Assembly (NCBI RefSeq): GCF_000812665.2
Contig: NZ_CP014327.1
Location: forward strand, 3,501,501 to 3,565,500
Length of the DNA: 64,000 bases
Direction: 5' to 3'
Source of the DNA: Falsihalocynthiibacter arcticus
GTDB lineage: Bacteria; Pseudomonadota; Alphaproteobacteria; Rhodobacterales; Rhodobacteraceae
Under the pieces are notes generated by a model. It saw only the letters and a program-made list of their open reading frames with translations. It ran no database searches and was not told the origin of the DNA. The position numbers and the translations under genes were made by a program. The number at the start of each line of letters is the position of its first letter. The first letter of the stretch is position 1. This document shows, one piece after another, positions 52,311 through 60,879 of this stretch.

Positions 52311-52374
52311 CAGTCTCAATTATTATTCTTTTCCCCCTGCCCGCGTATGGGCCAGCGGTACGCGGTCTTGCAGC

Positions 52375-52503
52375 TTACACGACCATCTCGGTCGCCATGG
52401 GGCCGATGAGACCAAGAACGCACGACAGGAACGGCGGCATGGATGCACTCAGCGTCAAATTCTCGAGTTGCGTATCTATTTGCCTTTCGGAGCTATAATG
52501 CAT
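52375..52503 (-). CDS. Small hydrophobic-tailed ORF (42 aa)
   Basis: ATG at 52503 is preceded by AAGGAGG six bases upstream, a near-ideal ribosome-binding site, 11 bases after the stop of paralogue B. The product is MHYSSERQIDTQLENLTLSA followed by a hydrophobic C-terminal half (PPFLSCVLGLIGPMATEMVV) that could span or associate with the membrane. No family is recognised. A decayed relative of this DNA lies near 62.04-62.24 kb. Confidence 0.5.
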   Translation of the reverse strand: MHYSSERQIDTQLENLTLSASMPPFLSCVLGLIGPMATEMVV

Positions 52504-52514
52504 CGCGGCCTCCT

Positions 52515-52892
52515 TCACGCTGCCATGTCGAAATGGAAGACAGGCGCATTCGAAGCGTTATCGATAGCGCGCATATGATCCATCAGCCCATCAGTTAAGA
52601 GACAGATCTCTTCGACCACCGGATCGTATGGGTCGATTTCGGCAAAAAGACCGTATTCCAGCCTTTCCGGATCCGCGACGTAATACAAAGACAGAACCTT
52701 GTGTAACTCAACCAGGTTACGTTTTGAACTTCGGGTCAATGTCTTGTTCGATGAGAGATCATCGCACAAAGACTGAATGCGCCGCAGCGCGGGGCCTCCC
52801 CCCAATAGAAAGGCTGCGTTTTGCAGCGGTTCGTAATTATGGGTGAGGAATGAGCACAATCCTTTGATTGCTGTGGTTTCTTGATACGTCAT
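52515..52892 (-). CDS. Tandem paralogue B of an unknown ~125-residue family
   Basis: The 125-residue product has AAFLLGGGPALRRIQSLCDD, RSSKRNLVELHKVLSLYYVA, ADPERLEYGLFAEIDPYDPV and VVEEICLLTDGLMDHM, aligned throughout with paralogues A and C. AAAAGGAG precedes the ATG. The small 42-residue ORF follows on the same strand. No signal peptide or membrane segment is visible. The short upstream region shares only the gcggggtgtc block with the other leaders. Confidence 0.65.
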   Translation of the reverse strand: MTYQETTAIKGLCSFLTHNYEPLQNAAFLLGGGPALRRIQSLCDDLSSNKTLTRSSKRNLVELHKVLSLYYVADPERLEYGLFAEIDPYDPVVEEICLLTDGLMDHMRAIDNASNAPVFHFDMAA

Positions 52893-52998
52893 TTGAAACT
52901 CCTTTTGGTTTTCGTGGTGTGACGGACAAGAGGCTCAGGCGGGGTGTCGGGTTCTGTTTCATGTCATCTTGCATCCTTTTTACTGGGGGCTGACAGAG

Positions 52999-53038
52999 CT
53001 TTTCTGCGTATTCTCACCAAGAAGAATACGCAGAAAAG
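52999..53038. repeat. Perfect 16-base inverted repeat
   Basis: Arms cttttctgcgtattct (52999-53014) and agaatacgcagaaaag (53023-53038) are perfectly complementary around an 8-base loop. It lies just downstream of a 26-codon ORF and about 105 bases upstream of paralogue B. There is no adjacent T run, so a Rho-independent terminator is uncertain. It may be an RNA stability element or a binding site. Confidence 0.75.
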
Positions 53039-53044
53039 TTCGCA

Positions 53045-53125
53045 TCAATCCCCATTTTCTATTGAGGCCTGCGGACCGACTGCACGCAGGCTTCCATTGA
53101 TTTCGACTATAAAATACAAGTTCAT
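53045..53125 (-). CDS. Possible 26-residue peptide gene
   Basis: ATG at 53125 has GAGGAA about 8 bases upstream. The peptide is MNLYFIVEINGSLRAVGPQA plus SIENGD. It lies between paralogue C and the 16-base inverted repeat on the same strand. Such a short ORF can arise by chance, and the ribosome-binding site is the only real support. Confidence 0.3.
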   Translation of the reverse strand: MNLYFIVEINGSLRAVGPQASIENGD

Positions 53126-53180
53126 TGCAGCGTTTCCTCTTGCGGCATCGCCGCATAGACAAGGTTCGGCTTGGCTCGTG

Positions 53181-53561
53181 TCAGGCCGCGAGGTGATGAT
53201 CCTTGGGCGGCAATTCCTGCTCCGCATCTATCTGCGTGAGAATGCCATGGAGCCCGTATTTGAGTAAGAAAATGCCTTCGACAACGGGATCCGCAAGGTC
53301 GCTTTCGGCGAGATATCCGCATTTTCTGTTTTCAGGATCAGTGACGTGGCGCAAACTCAGGAGATCATGGAGGGTCTGTAGTTCACGCTTCAACTGGCGT
53401 GTTAAAACCGTACCCGCACAAACATCTTCGAGCAGTTTTTTAGACCGGTTGAACGCCCGTTGGCCGCCGAGAATAAATGATGCGGCCCCGATCACCTCCC
53501 AATTATCTTGCAGGAAGCGATTTACGGCACACAGGTCTGCATTTTGACGGTAATCAAACAT
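53181..53561 (-). CDS. Tandem paralogue C of an unknown ~125-residue family
   Basis: The 126-residue product has AASFILGGQRAFNRSKKLLE, RQLKRELQTLHDLLSLRHVT, TDPENRKCGYLAESDLADPV and VVEGIFLLKYGLHGIL, matching B and A. It is the first gene of the array in the direction of transcription and has the fullest leader. It is helical, soluble by appearance, with the same AA ending. No function can be assigned. Confidence 0.65.
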   Translation of the reverse strand: MFDYRQNADLCAVNRFLQDNWEVIGAASFILGGQRAFNRSKKLLEDVCAGTVLTRQLKRELQTLHDLLSLRHVTDPENRKCGYLAESDLADPVVEGIFLLKYGLHGILTQIDAEQELPPKDHHLAA

Positions 53562-53724
53562 CTGGAATGTCTCTTTTTAATGCCGCCCTATTGACGGCTC
53601 AAGCGCGCGGTATGGGCCTTTCTCTCAGACCACGCGGGGTGTCCCTTACTCTTTTCGGCAGGTCGTTTTTTGTTTTCTTGCTGCTCACAAAGAGGCAGCG
53701 GGGAAACAAAAAACGACCTGCCAT
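53562..53724 (-). repeat. Structured leader element, copy C, with long inverted repeat
   Basis: This is the counterpart of 52149-52310. It has the proximal hairpin (gccgcc/gacggc, 53582-53598), the gcggggtgtc block, and a distal hairpin with arms gctgc (53680-53684) and gcagc (53695-53699). Around the latter is a perfect 19-base outer inverted repeat, 53657-53675 with 53704-53722. The outer repeat is absent from copy A. Confidence 0.65.
53599..53724 (-). CDS. Possible basic 41-residue ORF inside leader copy C
   Basis: ATG at 53724 has AAAGGAG six bases upstream. The product begins MAGRFLFPRCLFVSSKKTKN and is strongly basic. In copy A the matching frame has no ATG and is shifted by a one-base difference in an A run, so coding is not conserved between the copies. 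The element is more likely RNA or DNA structure. Confidence 0.2.
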   Translation of the reverse strand: MAGRFLFPRCLFVSSKKTKNDLPKRVRDTPRGLRERPIPRA

Positions 53725-54089
53725 TCGATACTCCTTTGGGGTATCCGCATTTCGTGTTGGCGGGCATCGGTTCGCAAATAAAAGGCCTATATCACCCCGC
53801 CTTTCCAGCGGAGTAATGCACTTGCTACACCGCGATTTTCGCCGATTTTGCGAAAGCCTCGACGAGGCTAAATCCGACTCAAATCAAGGATGCCCAGGCA
53901 ATAATTCGGGTTCTCCGGCGCAAGACTGAGGCAATCTCAGAGATCGAGGCGCGTGCAAACCAAGAAGCTTAGTGCCCGTCCTACTGCGGTGAACAATGCC
54001 CGAAATGGGGCTGAATAGGTTCAGCACTTCTCTGATCCACGAAGCCACCCCGTCCTCGCTGGGAAGGCAATACGACCCAAGAGCTGAAG
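53725..54089. other. No intact gene; degraded DNA upstream of the transposase relic
   Basis: About 365 bases without a convincing ORF. Any promoter of the minus-strand paralogue array should lie in its left part, but I could not pick a good -35/-10 pair. The right part may be the 5' end of the degraded insertion sequence. Confidence 0.4.
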
Positions 54090-54507
54090 GTGATGCCCGG
54101 CCGCTCAAAGTGGCAGATGCACATCCTGACCGTTGCCGACCGAGGCGGTGTGCGCCTGTTTGAACGCCCACCCAACCGAAAGAGCGCGACGTTGGAGTGC
54201 GCAATGAAGCCCTTGGTGCCTCGCTATGCGGTGCTTTGCTCTGATGGTGCCAGCGCTTATGCGAAGGTTGCCTCTCAGCGTGGAGACGAGCATTTTGTCA
54301 TCGGCAGCAAACTGGGCAAACGTATCGCAGCCGGGAACCACCACATCCAGAATGTGAACTCGCTTCATGCCCACTACGACAAGTTCATAAGACCATTCTG
54401 CTGACCAGCCACGAAGAACCTCAACGGCGACATACGCTGGGTCGAGGTGCGCCCTTCTGGGATGGCACTTGCGGAAGTAATCTGGTCGTTCGCAGCACTT
54501 ATCTGAT
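54090..54507 (+). pseudogene. Transposase relic, IS1595/ISXO2-like
   Basis: The frame contains LCSDGASAYAKVASQRGDEH, FVIGSKLGKRIAAGNHHIQN and NSLHAHYDKFIRPFC, then a TGA stop where relatives have Gly, then PATKNLNGDIRWVEVRPSGM. This is the C-terminal half of an ISXO2-type DDE transposase. The N-terminal half and terminal inverted repeats are not recognisable, so it is dead. Confidence 0.75.
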
Positions 54508-55048
54508 GTGAAATATGCCGCACGAATGGCGGCTTCGAACCCACTTTATCTGTTTTCTGTGTCGCAGTGAATGGTTGGTTTTGGGAATTGGTGTCGCTAA
54601 GATCACAAGATGAAGAGTAGAAACACATAGTCTTCGAGACTTCAGAGAAATTCTGCTGTGCTCCTGCGGAACATTTCCGCCCATAGATTTGCCTTCAATC
54701 TTATAGACCAATAAGTCACGCTTAAATTTTCAGGTCAGGGTAAGGGCCGCATTCAGGACACCATTGTGCTTTCAACCCATTTGACCTTTTCAGTAACGCA
54801 CTTTGGCGTGGTCCAGACGCAATATGCGGACTTTTCGGTCAAGACCGGGCAAGTAGCCCGCACTGCGCCGTATGACTATTCGTTACCCTCGCCGCGTCAT
54901 GCGGTCAGGGTGCGCTCTCACGCGCACGGTCCCAACAGTGACGCTGCTTGGGCCGCGTTGCAACAGCGCTTGGTTTCAATCGTCGTAGGCTACCCTAACG
55001 GGTCAATAGACTCAACCTACGTGGATCATCCGTGGCATTTGGGACAAA
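54508..55048. other. No gene recognised
   Basis: About 540 bases between the transposase relic and the truncated NTF2-like gene. A 105-codon plus-strand frame (54766-55083) has unconvincing composition and no ribosome-binding site. No RNA gene or long repeat is seen. Confidence 0.4.
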
Positions 55049-55372
55049 TTACGCATTGGCATGACCTAAGAAAATTTTCATAACAATTTGCCACCGTCCC
55101 TCACTCTTGATCAGCGAGAAGTAATCGGTGAAGGTCGTCCCAAAACAATCATCCTCAACCTTCACGACGGCGATATCGCCAGTCATATCAATCGAGATTA
55201 TTTCAGCATCGTAGGGTATCCTGGGCGGTTTCATGACTTTGACCTCAAGCGACTTGATGAACTCCGCGCAATCGAAGAACTCATATTGGCCGTTATAATG
55301 GCCAGCCTGCATGCAAAGCGGATGCATCGATTTCTCTATCCATTTCATTCTCCTTTTCGAACCTGCACGCAA
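55049..55372 (-). pseudogene. NTF2-like (lumazine-binding type) protein, truncated at the 5' end
   Basis: The ~100 visible residues (SMHPLCMQAGHYNGQYEFFD, IPYDAEIISIDMTGDIAVVK, TTFTDYFSLIKSEGRWQIVM) match the SnoaL/lumazine-binding-like NTF2 fold of small secreted or cytosolic proteins. The N-terminal helix (about 30 residues) is missing, because the frame abuts the intact aldehyde dehydrogenase gene only 12 bases away. The fragment's biochemical role is unknown. Confidence 0.55.
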
Positions 55373-55384
55373 GCGATCGCCCCG

Positions 55385-56809
55385 TTAATGCGCTATCATT
55401 ACGTGGCGTACGGCTGTGTAATCTTCCAAGGCGTACATCGACATATCTTTGCCGTAGCCCGATTGCTTCAAGCCGCCATGGGGCATTTCGTTCACAAGCA
55501 TGAAATGCGTGTTTACCCATGTGCAGCCGTAGCGCATGCGGGCGGACACATCCATCGCGCGGCTTACGTCCTGCGTCCAGATCGATGAAGCGAGGCCGTA
55601 AACACTGTCGTTAGCCCATTCTACCGCTTGATCGGTATCGGAAAAACGCGTGACAGATACAACTGGGCCGAAAACCTCGCGCTGCACGATTTCATCTGAT
55701 TGCAGCGCACCTGCGACGATCGTCGGTTGGAAATAGTAACCGGGACCATCGTGCAGCCCGCCGCCGGTTGTGATCTCCATATGTTTGTGTTCCCGAGTAC
55801 GCTCGACGAAGCTGGCTACACGATCACGTTGACGCAGGGAAATCAAAGGTGGTATTTCGTTCAGCGTGTCATCGGCATTGTCGTAAACGATACTTGAGAC
55901 GGCAGCCGACAATTCAGCCACCAGTTTTTCATAGATTTTAGGGCCCGCATAAATTCGGCAGGCGGCGGTGCAATCTTGGCCTGCGTTGTAATACCCGGAC
56001 GCTTTCAATCCCTCGACAACACGACCCAGGTCAGCGTCATCAAATACAATTACGGGGGCCTTGCCGCCCAATTCAAGATGGGTGCGTTTGACGGTTTTTG
56101 ACGCTGCTTGCAGTACTTTTTTACCGGTCGCCACGTCGCCCGTAATTGAGACCATGTCGACATCCGGATGGCTGATCAGGGCGTTACCGACACTGGCACC
56201 TTGTCCCACAACGACATTTACCACGCCTTCAGGCAGAATATCTGACATGATTTTGGCCAATGCCATCGCGGTTAGCGGTGTTTGTTCTGACGGTTTCAAT
56301 ACAATTGTATTGCCGCCCGCCAATGCCGGAGCCAGTTTCCACGCCATCATCATCATTGGATAATTCCACGGCGCGATGGAGGCGATGACACCAATGGGGT
56401 CCCGGCGGACCATGGAGGTGTGCCCCTCCAAATATTCACCCGCTGCGGAGGTATGCATGTTGCGCACCGCCCCCGCGAAATAACGAAAGCAATCTGCTAC
56501 TGCGGGAACTTCTTCGTTCCGGACCTCGTTGATCGGTTTACCACAGTTGAGCGCCTCAAGCTGGGCGAGATTTTCAAGGTTGGCCTCAATTGCATCGGCA
56601 ATCGTCAGCAATTTTGCGGATCGTTCAGCAGGTGTGGTACGTGACCACTTGGTAAAGGCGTTGCGCGCGGCAGCGACTGCACGATCAATCTGACCAGTAC
56701 TTGCCTCAGGAAGGGTCAGGATCACTTCGCCTGTGCGCGGATTCAACACGTTCTCTTCCGTTTCAGTACCAGCTTCGAACGACGAACCGATGAGCATATT
56801 GGTTTCCAT
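55385..56809 (-). CDS. Gamma-aminobutyraldehyde dehydrogenase, PatD type
   Basis: The 474-residue aldehyde dehydrogenase shows [40 protein letters not shown], the catalytic Glu region [20 protein letters not shown] and the catalytic Cys in [16 protein letters not shown]. The ending [20 protein letters not shown] is typical of PatD/PuuC. The length equals E. coli PatD. It would oxidise 4-aminobutanal from putrescine to GABA. Clustering with a putrescine-type ABC importer supports this. The neighbour-based substrate is inference. Confidence 0.85.
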   Translation of the reverse strand: METNMLIGSSFEAGTETEENVLNPRTGEVILTLPEASTGQIDRAVAAARNAFTKWSRTTPAERSAKLLTIADAIEANLENLAQLEALNCGKPINEVRNEEVPAVADCFRYFAGAVRNMHTSAAGEYLEGHTSMVRRDPIGVIASIAPWNYPMMMMAWKLAPALAGGNTIVLKPSEQTPLTAMALAKIMSDILPEGVVNVVVGQGASVGNALISHPDVDMVSITGDVATGKKVLQAASKTVKRTHLELGGKAPVIVFDDADLGRVVEGLKASGYYNAGQDCTAACRIYAGPKIYEKLVAELSAAVSSIVYDNADDTLNEIPPLISLRQRDRVASFVERTREHKHMEITTGGGLHDGPGYYFQPTIVAGALQSDEIVQREVFGPVVSVTRFSDTDQAVEWANDSVYGLASSIWTQDVSRAMDVSARMRYGCTWVNTHFMLVNEMPHGGLKQSGYGKDMSMYALEDYTAVRHVMIAH

Positions 56810-56831
56810 AGAATACTCTCTCTTTATTTTG

Positions 56832-57638
56832 TTATTTCCCCTGACCAGCCACGGTGTCGGTACCGCGCGTCAGGTAGTAAGCGCCGAGGATCGGCAGAAA
56901 TGTGACAAGGACAACGACCAAAGCAACCACGTTGGTGACGGGGCGTTGCCGTGGACGCACCAATTCCTCAAGCATCCAGATCGGCAAGGTTTGTTGTTGT
57001 CCGGCAGTAAAGGTCGTGACGATGACCTCGTCGAATGACAGTGCAAACGCGAGCATGCCACCCGCCAATAATGCAGTCGATATATTGGGTAGAATGACAT
57101 AGCGGAACGTCTGAAAGCTGTTTGCGCCAAGGTCCATTGATGCTTCTACAAGGCTACCAGACACACGACGAAACCGCGCCACGGCGTTGTTGTAGACGAC
57201 AACGACACAGAACGTCGCATGGCCCAAGACGATAGTCCAAAAACTGAACGGGATATCAGCGAGGTTGAACGCCGATCGCAATGAAATACCCGTGATGATG
57301 CCCGGCAACGCGATAGGCAGGATCACCAGCAGTGAAATTGCCTCGCGCCCGAAGAATTTTGTGCGGCTGACTGCGGCGGCACAAAGCGTCCCGAGGATAA
57401 GGGCAATCACTGTTGAAACGCTTGCAACTTTTAAGGACAAACCCAAAGCTTCCCAAACATCTGTGCGTTCCCATGTCACGGCGAACCATTTCAGGGTAAA
57501 ACCGGGGGGCGGCCATTGGTAGGATTTGTCTTCGGTGGTAAATGCGTAGACGAAGATTAGCAGGATCGGTAAGTGCATGAAAGCAAGGCCAAGTCCGGCG
57601 GCTATTTTGAGGCCAAAGGGCGCGCGATCAGAGTGCAT
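56832..57638 (-). CDS. Polyamine-type ABC permease, PotC-like
   Basis: The 268-residue inner-membrane protein has about six helices and the coupling motif [20 protein letters not shown]. It ends around [20 protein letters not shown]. It belongs with PotC/YdcV/PotI permeases. ATG at 57638 overlaps the upstream permease gene by 11 bases. The frame extends to 57662 but the shorter start is typical. Confidence 0.85.
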   Translation of the reverse strand: MHSDRAPFGLKIAAGLGLAFMHLPILLIFVYAFTTEDKSYQWPPPGFTLKWFAVTWERTDVWEALGLSLKVASVSTVIALILGTLCAAAVSRTKFFGREAISLLVILPIALPGIITGISLRSAFNLADIPFSFWTIVLGHATFCVVVVYNNAVARFRRVSGSLVEASMDLGANSFQTFRYVILPNISTALLAGGMLAFALSFDEVIVTTFTAGQQQTLPIWMLEELVRPRQRPVTNVVALVVVLVTFLPILGAYYLTRGTDTVAGQGK

Positions 57639-58539
57639 CAAAGGCTCCTTGACGTTTTGCAATCCATAAATACACGATCATTAAAACAATCGGCACAACC
57701 GCGAAGGCAGCGGCGAGCGGGATGTTTCCCGCAGTGCCCTGATAGGCATAGACTGCTTGTCCGATAAAGCGGCGCGACGACCCGACGATCTGCGGAATAA
57801 TGTAATCCCCCAGCGTCAGCGAGAACGTAAAGATGGAGCCTGCGATTACACCCGGCAAAGCTAACGGAAACAGTACGTGGCGAAAGGTCTGATAAGGGCG
57901 CGCGCCAAGGTCTCCTGATGCTTCCAACATAGTGTGGGGAACGCGTTCCAGCGATGCTTGAATAGGCAAAATCATGAACGGCAGCCAGACGTAAAGGAAC
58001 ACCAGAAACGTCCCTGTCGCACTGACGGACAAGGAATTGCCGCCAATAATTGGTATCGAGAGGTAGGCATTCAACAGCCAACTCAGATGCAAGGTTTCGA
58101 AAAACCAATTCAAGATACCTTCTTTGGCGAGGATCAACTTCCATGAGTAAACTTTGACCAGATAACTGGACCAAAGGGGCATCATCACACCAAGGTAAAA
58201 AATCGCCTTCCATTTTCCGCGCGCATATCGAGCGGCGAAAAAAGCGACAGGAAAGCCGATGATTGCAGCCCCGACAGTGACAGCGACAGCCATAACAACC
58301 GTGCGGATGATGATGTCGAAATTGGAGGGGCGGAAGAGTTCGCCGTAGGTTTTCAGGGTGAGTTCGTATTGGATCACACCGGAAAATTCATCGATCGAAA
58401 AGAAACTTTGCGCCAGCAGCGCGAATAATGACCCAAGATAGATAACGCCAAGCCACAGAACGGGTGGCAGGATCAACGCAAGCACCAACAGGTTTGGTCT
58501 GCGCCACAGCGTGTCGGAAATACGGTTCAACGCGCTCAT
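57628..58539 (-). CDS. Polyamine-type ABC permease, PotB-like
   Basis: The 303-residue permease has an N-terminal helix ([20 protein letters not shown]), a periplasmic loop and the coupling motif [20 protein letters not shown], then [20 protein letters not shown] typical of PotB/YdcU/PotH. ATG at 58539 overlaps the stop of the ATPase gene by four bases. Confidence 0.88.
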   Translation of the reverse strand: MSALNRISDTLWRRPNLLVLALILPPVLWLGVIYLGSLFALLAQSFFSIDEFSGVIQYELTLKTYGELFRPSNFDIIIRTVVMAVAVTVGAAIIGFPVAFFAARYARGKWKAIFYLGVMMPLWSSYLVKVYSWKLILAKEGILNWFFETLHLSWLLNAYLSIPIIGGNSLSVSATGTFLVFLYVWLPFMILPIQASLERVPHTMLEASGDLGARPYQTFRHVLFPLALPGVIAGSIFTFSLTLGDYIIPQIVGSSRRFIGQAVYAYQGTAGNIPLAAAFAVVPIVLMIVYLWIAKRQGAFDAL

Positions 58540-59518
58540 GATGCAGCCATCAGATGCAGATCGGCGGCGTTCCAATCCACCTGCACTGTGTCTCCAGCTT
58601 TGGGAATTGCGGCAGCTTTGGGCACCAACATAGTCATCGCCACACTGCCAACAGTCATCGAAACGCGGGTTGCGGCGCCCAGAAAGCTGACGCTTGTGAC
58701 CTGTGCCGCGTGCCCCTGTTCTGCCAAAAATACGGCTTCGGGGCGCAAGGAACCGTAAGTGTGTTCTCCCGTCAATTTGATCATAAATTCGGGTGGCAGC
58801 ACATTGGAAGATCCTACAAAATCGGCCACAAACGGGTGTTCTGGACGATAGTAAATATCTTCGGGTGAGCCGATCTGCACGATGTGCCCCTCGTTGAACA
58901 CCGCGACACGGTCGGCCATCGACAACGCCTCGCCTTGGTCGTGGGTCACGAAAACGAAGGTGATACCAAGGCTGCGTTGGAGAATTTTTAATTCCTCTTG
59001 CATTTGTTCGCGCAGCTTTAGATCCAGCGCGCCGAGGGGTTCATCCAACAGTAACGCCTTGGGCTTGTTAACCAATGCGCGCGCAAGCGCGACGCGCTGG
59101 CGCTGGCCACCAGACAATTCTGACGGCTTGCGGCTGCCATACGCACCGAGCGCGACCATTTCGAGAGCTTCATCGGCATCTCGGTGACGAACAGATTTGG
59201 CAACGCCTGCCACCATCAACCCGTAGGCGACATTGTCGCGCACGTTCAAATGAGGAAACAGCGCGTAATCCTGAAATACGGTATTAACGGGGCGTTTGTA
59301 AGGAGGAATGCCTTGAGCGACTTCGCCATAAATATTAATTTCACCAACGGTCGGGCGTTCAAATCCGGCGATCAAGCGCAGGGTGGTTGTTTTGCCAGAC
59401 CCGAAGGCCCAAGCATTGCAAAAAATTCACCCTCGGCGATATCAAGGTCAATGTTGTCGACGGCTTTCACAGCACCATAGTGGCGCGAAACGCCGGATAG
59501 GCGGATGGCAGATGTCAT
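58536..59518 (-). CDS. Polyamine-type ABC ATPase, PotA-like (one-base frameshift)
   Basis: The N-terminal 46 codons ([20 protein letters not shown] ... AMLGPSG) run in one frame to the CCC at 59400-59402. Adding one base restores the Walker [21 protein letters not shown] and joins the remainder: Q loop [20 protein letters not shown], signature [15 protein letters not shown], Walker [18 protein letters not shown] and a C-terminal TOBE domain. The corrected length is 327 residues. Start ATG at 59518 is the only plausible one. Confidence 0.85.
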
Positions 59519-59576
59519 AATTATTCCAGATGGTTGTCCGCCGCCTTGAAAGGCGGCGGGCGGGTAAGATCAAGTG

Positions 59577-60737
59577 TTAACGGCCGCCAATTACGCCAAT
59601 GTAATCTGACACCCAACGATAATATGGCACACAGGTTCCCTGACTTTCGCAGGATGAAACTGGCGTTGTCCAAAATTTAATACGGTCAAAATCATCCAGG
59701 CCGTTGGCAGTACAACCTTCGGCAGTTTGCATGCCGCGACCATCGGTGCAGGCCGCAAGTACGGAAGGGTTTGCGCCAAACCAGACCGAAAGGTCAGATT
59801 GCAAATTTGAGGCCAGCGTGTGTTCCATCCACATGTAGCTGCAATTCGGATTCTCAGCGTCCACATGCATCATTGTGGAATCTGCCCAGCCAGTCGCACC
59901 CTCTTGTGGAATGGTAGATGCAACAGGCGCACCATCGCCTTGCAACAGACCGACCTGAAAAGGCCACGTACCGGATGCGGCCATGCCTTCATTCTTAAAA
60001 TCATCAATCTGGATAAAGGCGTCGTGCCAATAGCGGCTGACGAGTTTACGCTGCCCGCGCAGCAATTCAAGAGCAGCCGTATACTGGTCATCGTTCAATT
60101 CATAGGGCGATGTGATACCAAGTTCAGGGTTATGAAACATCAGATAATTAGCGGCATCGGCAATGTGGATCGGGCCGTCATAGGCTTGAACGCGGCCCTG
60201 GTTCGGTTGGCCGTCGGGAAAATCCATCGCTTTGAACACGACGTCCCAACTGGTCGGAGCTTCAGGGAAGACTTCGGTAGAATACATCAACACATTCGGC
60301 CCCCACATATAGGGAACGCCATAGTGCGTGTCGTTCACATAGTGCCACGGTGCGTTTTTTAGGCGGTCATCGACGGTGGACCAACTTGGGATCAGATCAA
60401 CGTTGATCGGCTGCACTCGGTTCCCTGCCACCATCCGTAAGGACGCATCGCCCGAGGCCGTGACCAGATCAAAACCGCCCTCGTTCATCAGGGCGACCAT
60501 TTCATCACTGGTATTGGCTGACTTGACGTTGACCTTACAACTGGTTGCCTCTTCGAAACCGCTAATCCAGTCAAAGTCCGGCGAAGTCTCGCCGCGCTCG
60601 AGGTAACCGGGCCATGCCACGATGTTCACTTGACCCTCGCCTTCACCGATATCTGTGACCATCGTTTGCGCCATCGTTTGGCCGGCAAACGACAGCCCGA
60701 TTAAAACAGAAACGCTGGATTTTAGAAAATATTTCAT
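59577..60737 (-). CDS. Polyamine-type ABC substrate-binding protein, PotD/YdcS-like
   Basis: The 386-residue precursor has a signal peptide (MKYFLKSSVSVLIGLSFAGQ, cleavage near TMA) and a periplasmic binding fold with VNIVAWPGYLERGETSPDFD, DLVTASGDASLRMVAGNRVQ and HYGVPYMWGPNVLMYSTEV, typical of family 1 polyamine-binding proteins. ATG at 60737 has GGGG upstream. Putrescine is the likely ligand given the adjacent aldehyde dehydrogenase. Confidence 0.85.
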   Translation of the reverse strand: MKYFLKSSVSVLIGLSFAGQTMAQTMVTDIGEGEGQVNIVAWPGYLERGETSPDFDWISGFEEATSCKVNVKSANTSDEMVALMNEGGFDLVTASGDASLRMVAGNRVQPINVDLIPSWSTVDDRLKNAPWHYVNDTHYGVPYMWGPNVLMYSTEVFPEAPTSWDVVFKAMDFPDGQPNQGRVQAYDGPIHIADAANYLMFHNPELGITSPYELNDDQYTAALELLRGQRKLVSRYWHDAFIQIDDFKNEGMAASGTWPFQVGLLQGDGAPVASTIPQEGATGWADSTMMHVDAENPNCSYMWMEHTLASNLQSDLSVWFGANPSVLAACTDGRGMQTAEGCTANGLDDFDRIKFWTTPVSSCESQGTCVPYYRWVSDYIGVIGGR

Positions 60738-60879
60738 TGGTAGTTCCCCCATGCGGATGTTTTCGGGCGTATTTTCTGCCCGTTATTGATCATAGGATGG
60801 CGGAACTATTTGATCCAGACAAATTCATTTATCAGAAAGGTGATATCGTTTTTTCCGATAGCACTGTGCCTGGCACGTT

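Noticed and set aside
51000-54000. CRISPR array in the repeat-rich region
   Set aside because: Repeats are few, unequal in length and spacing, and no cas genes are present.
54766-55083. 105-codon plus-strand frame
   Set aside because: No ribosome-binding site, no recognisable motif, overlaps the real minus-strand fragment, in a degraded region.
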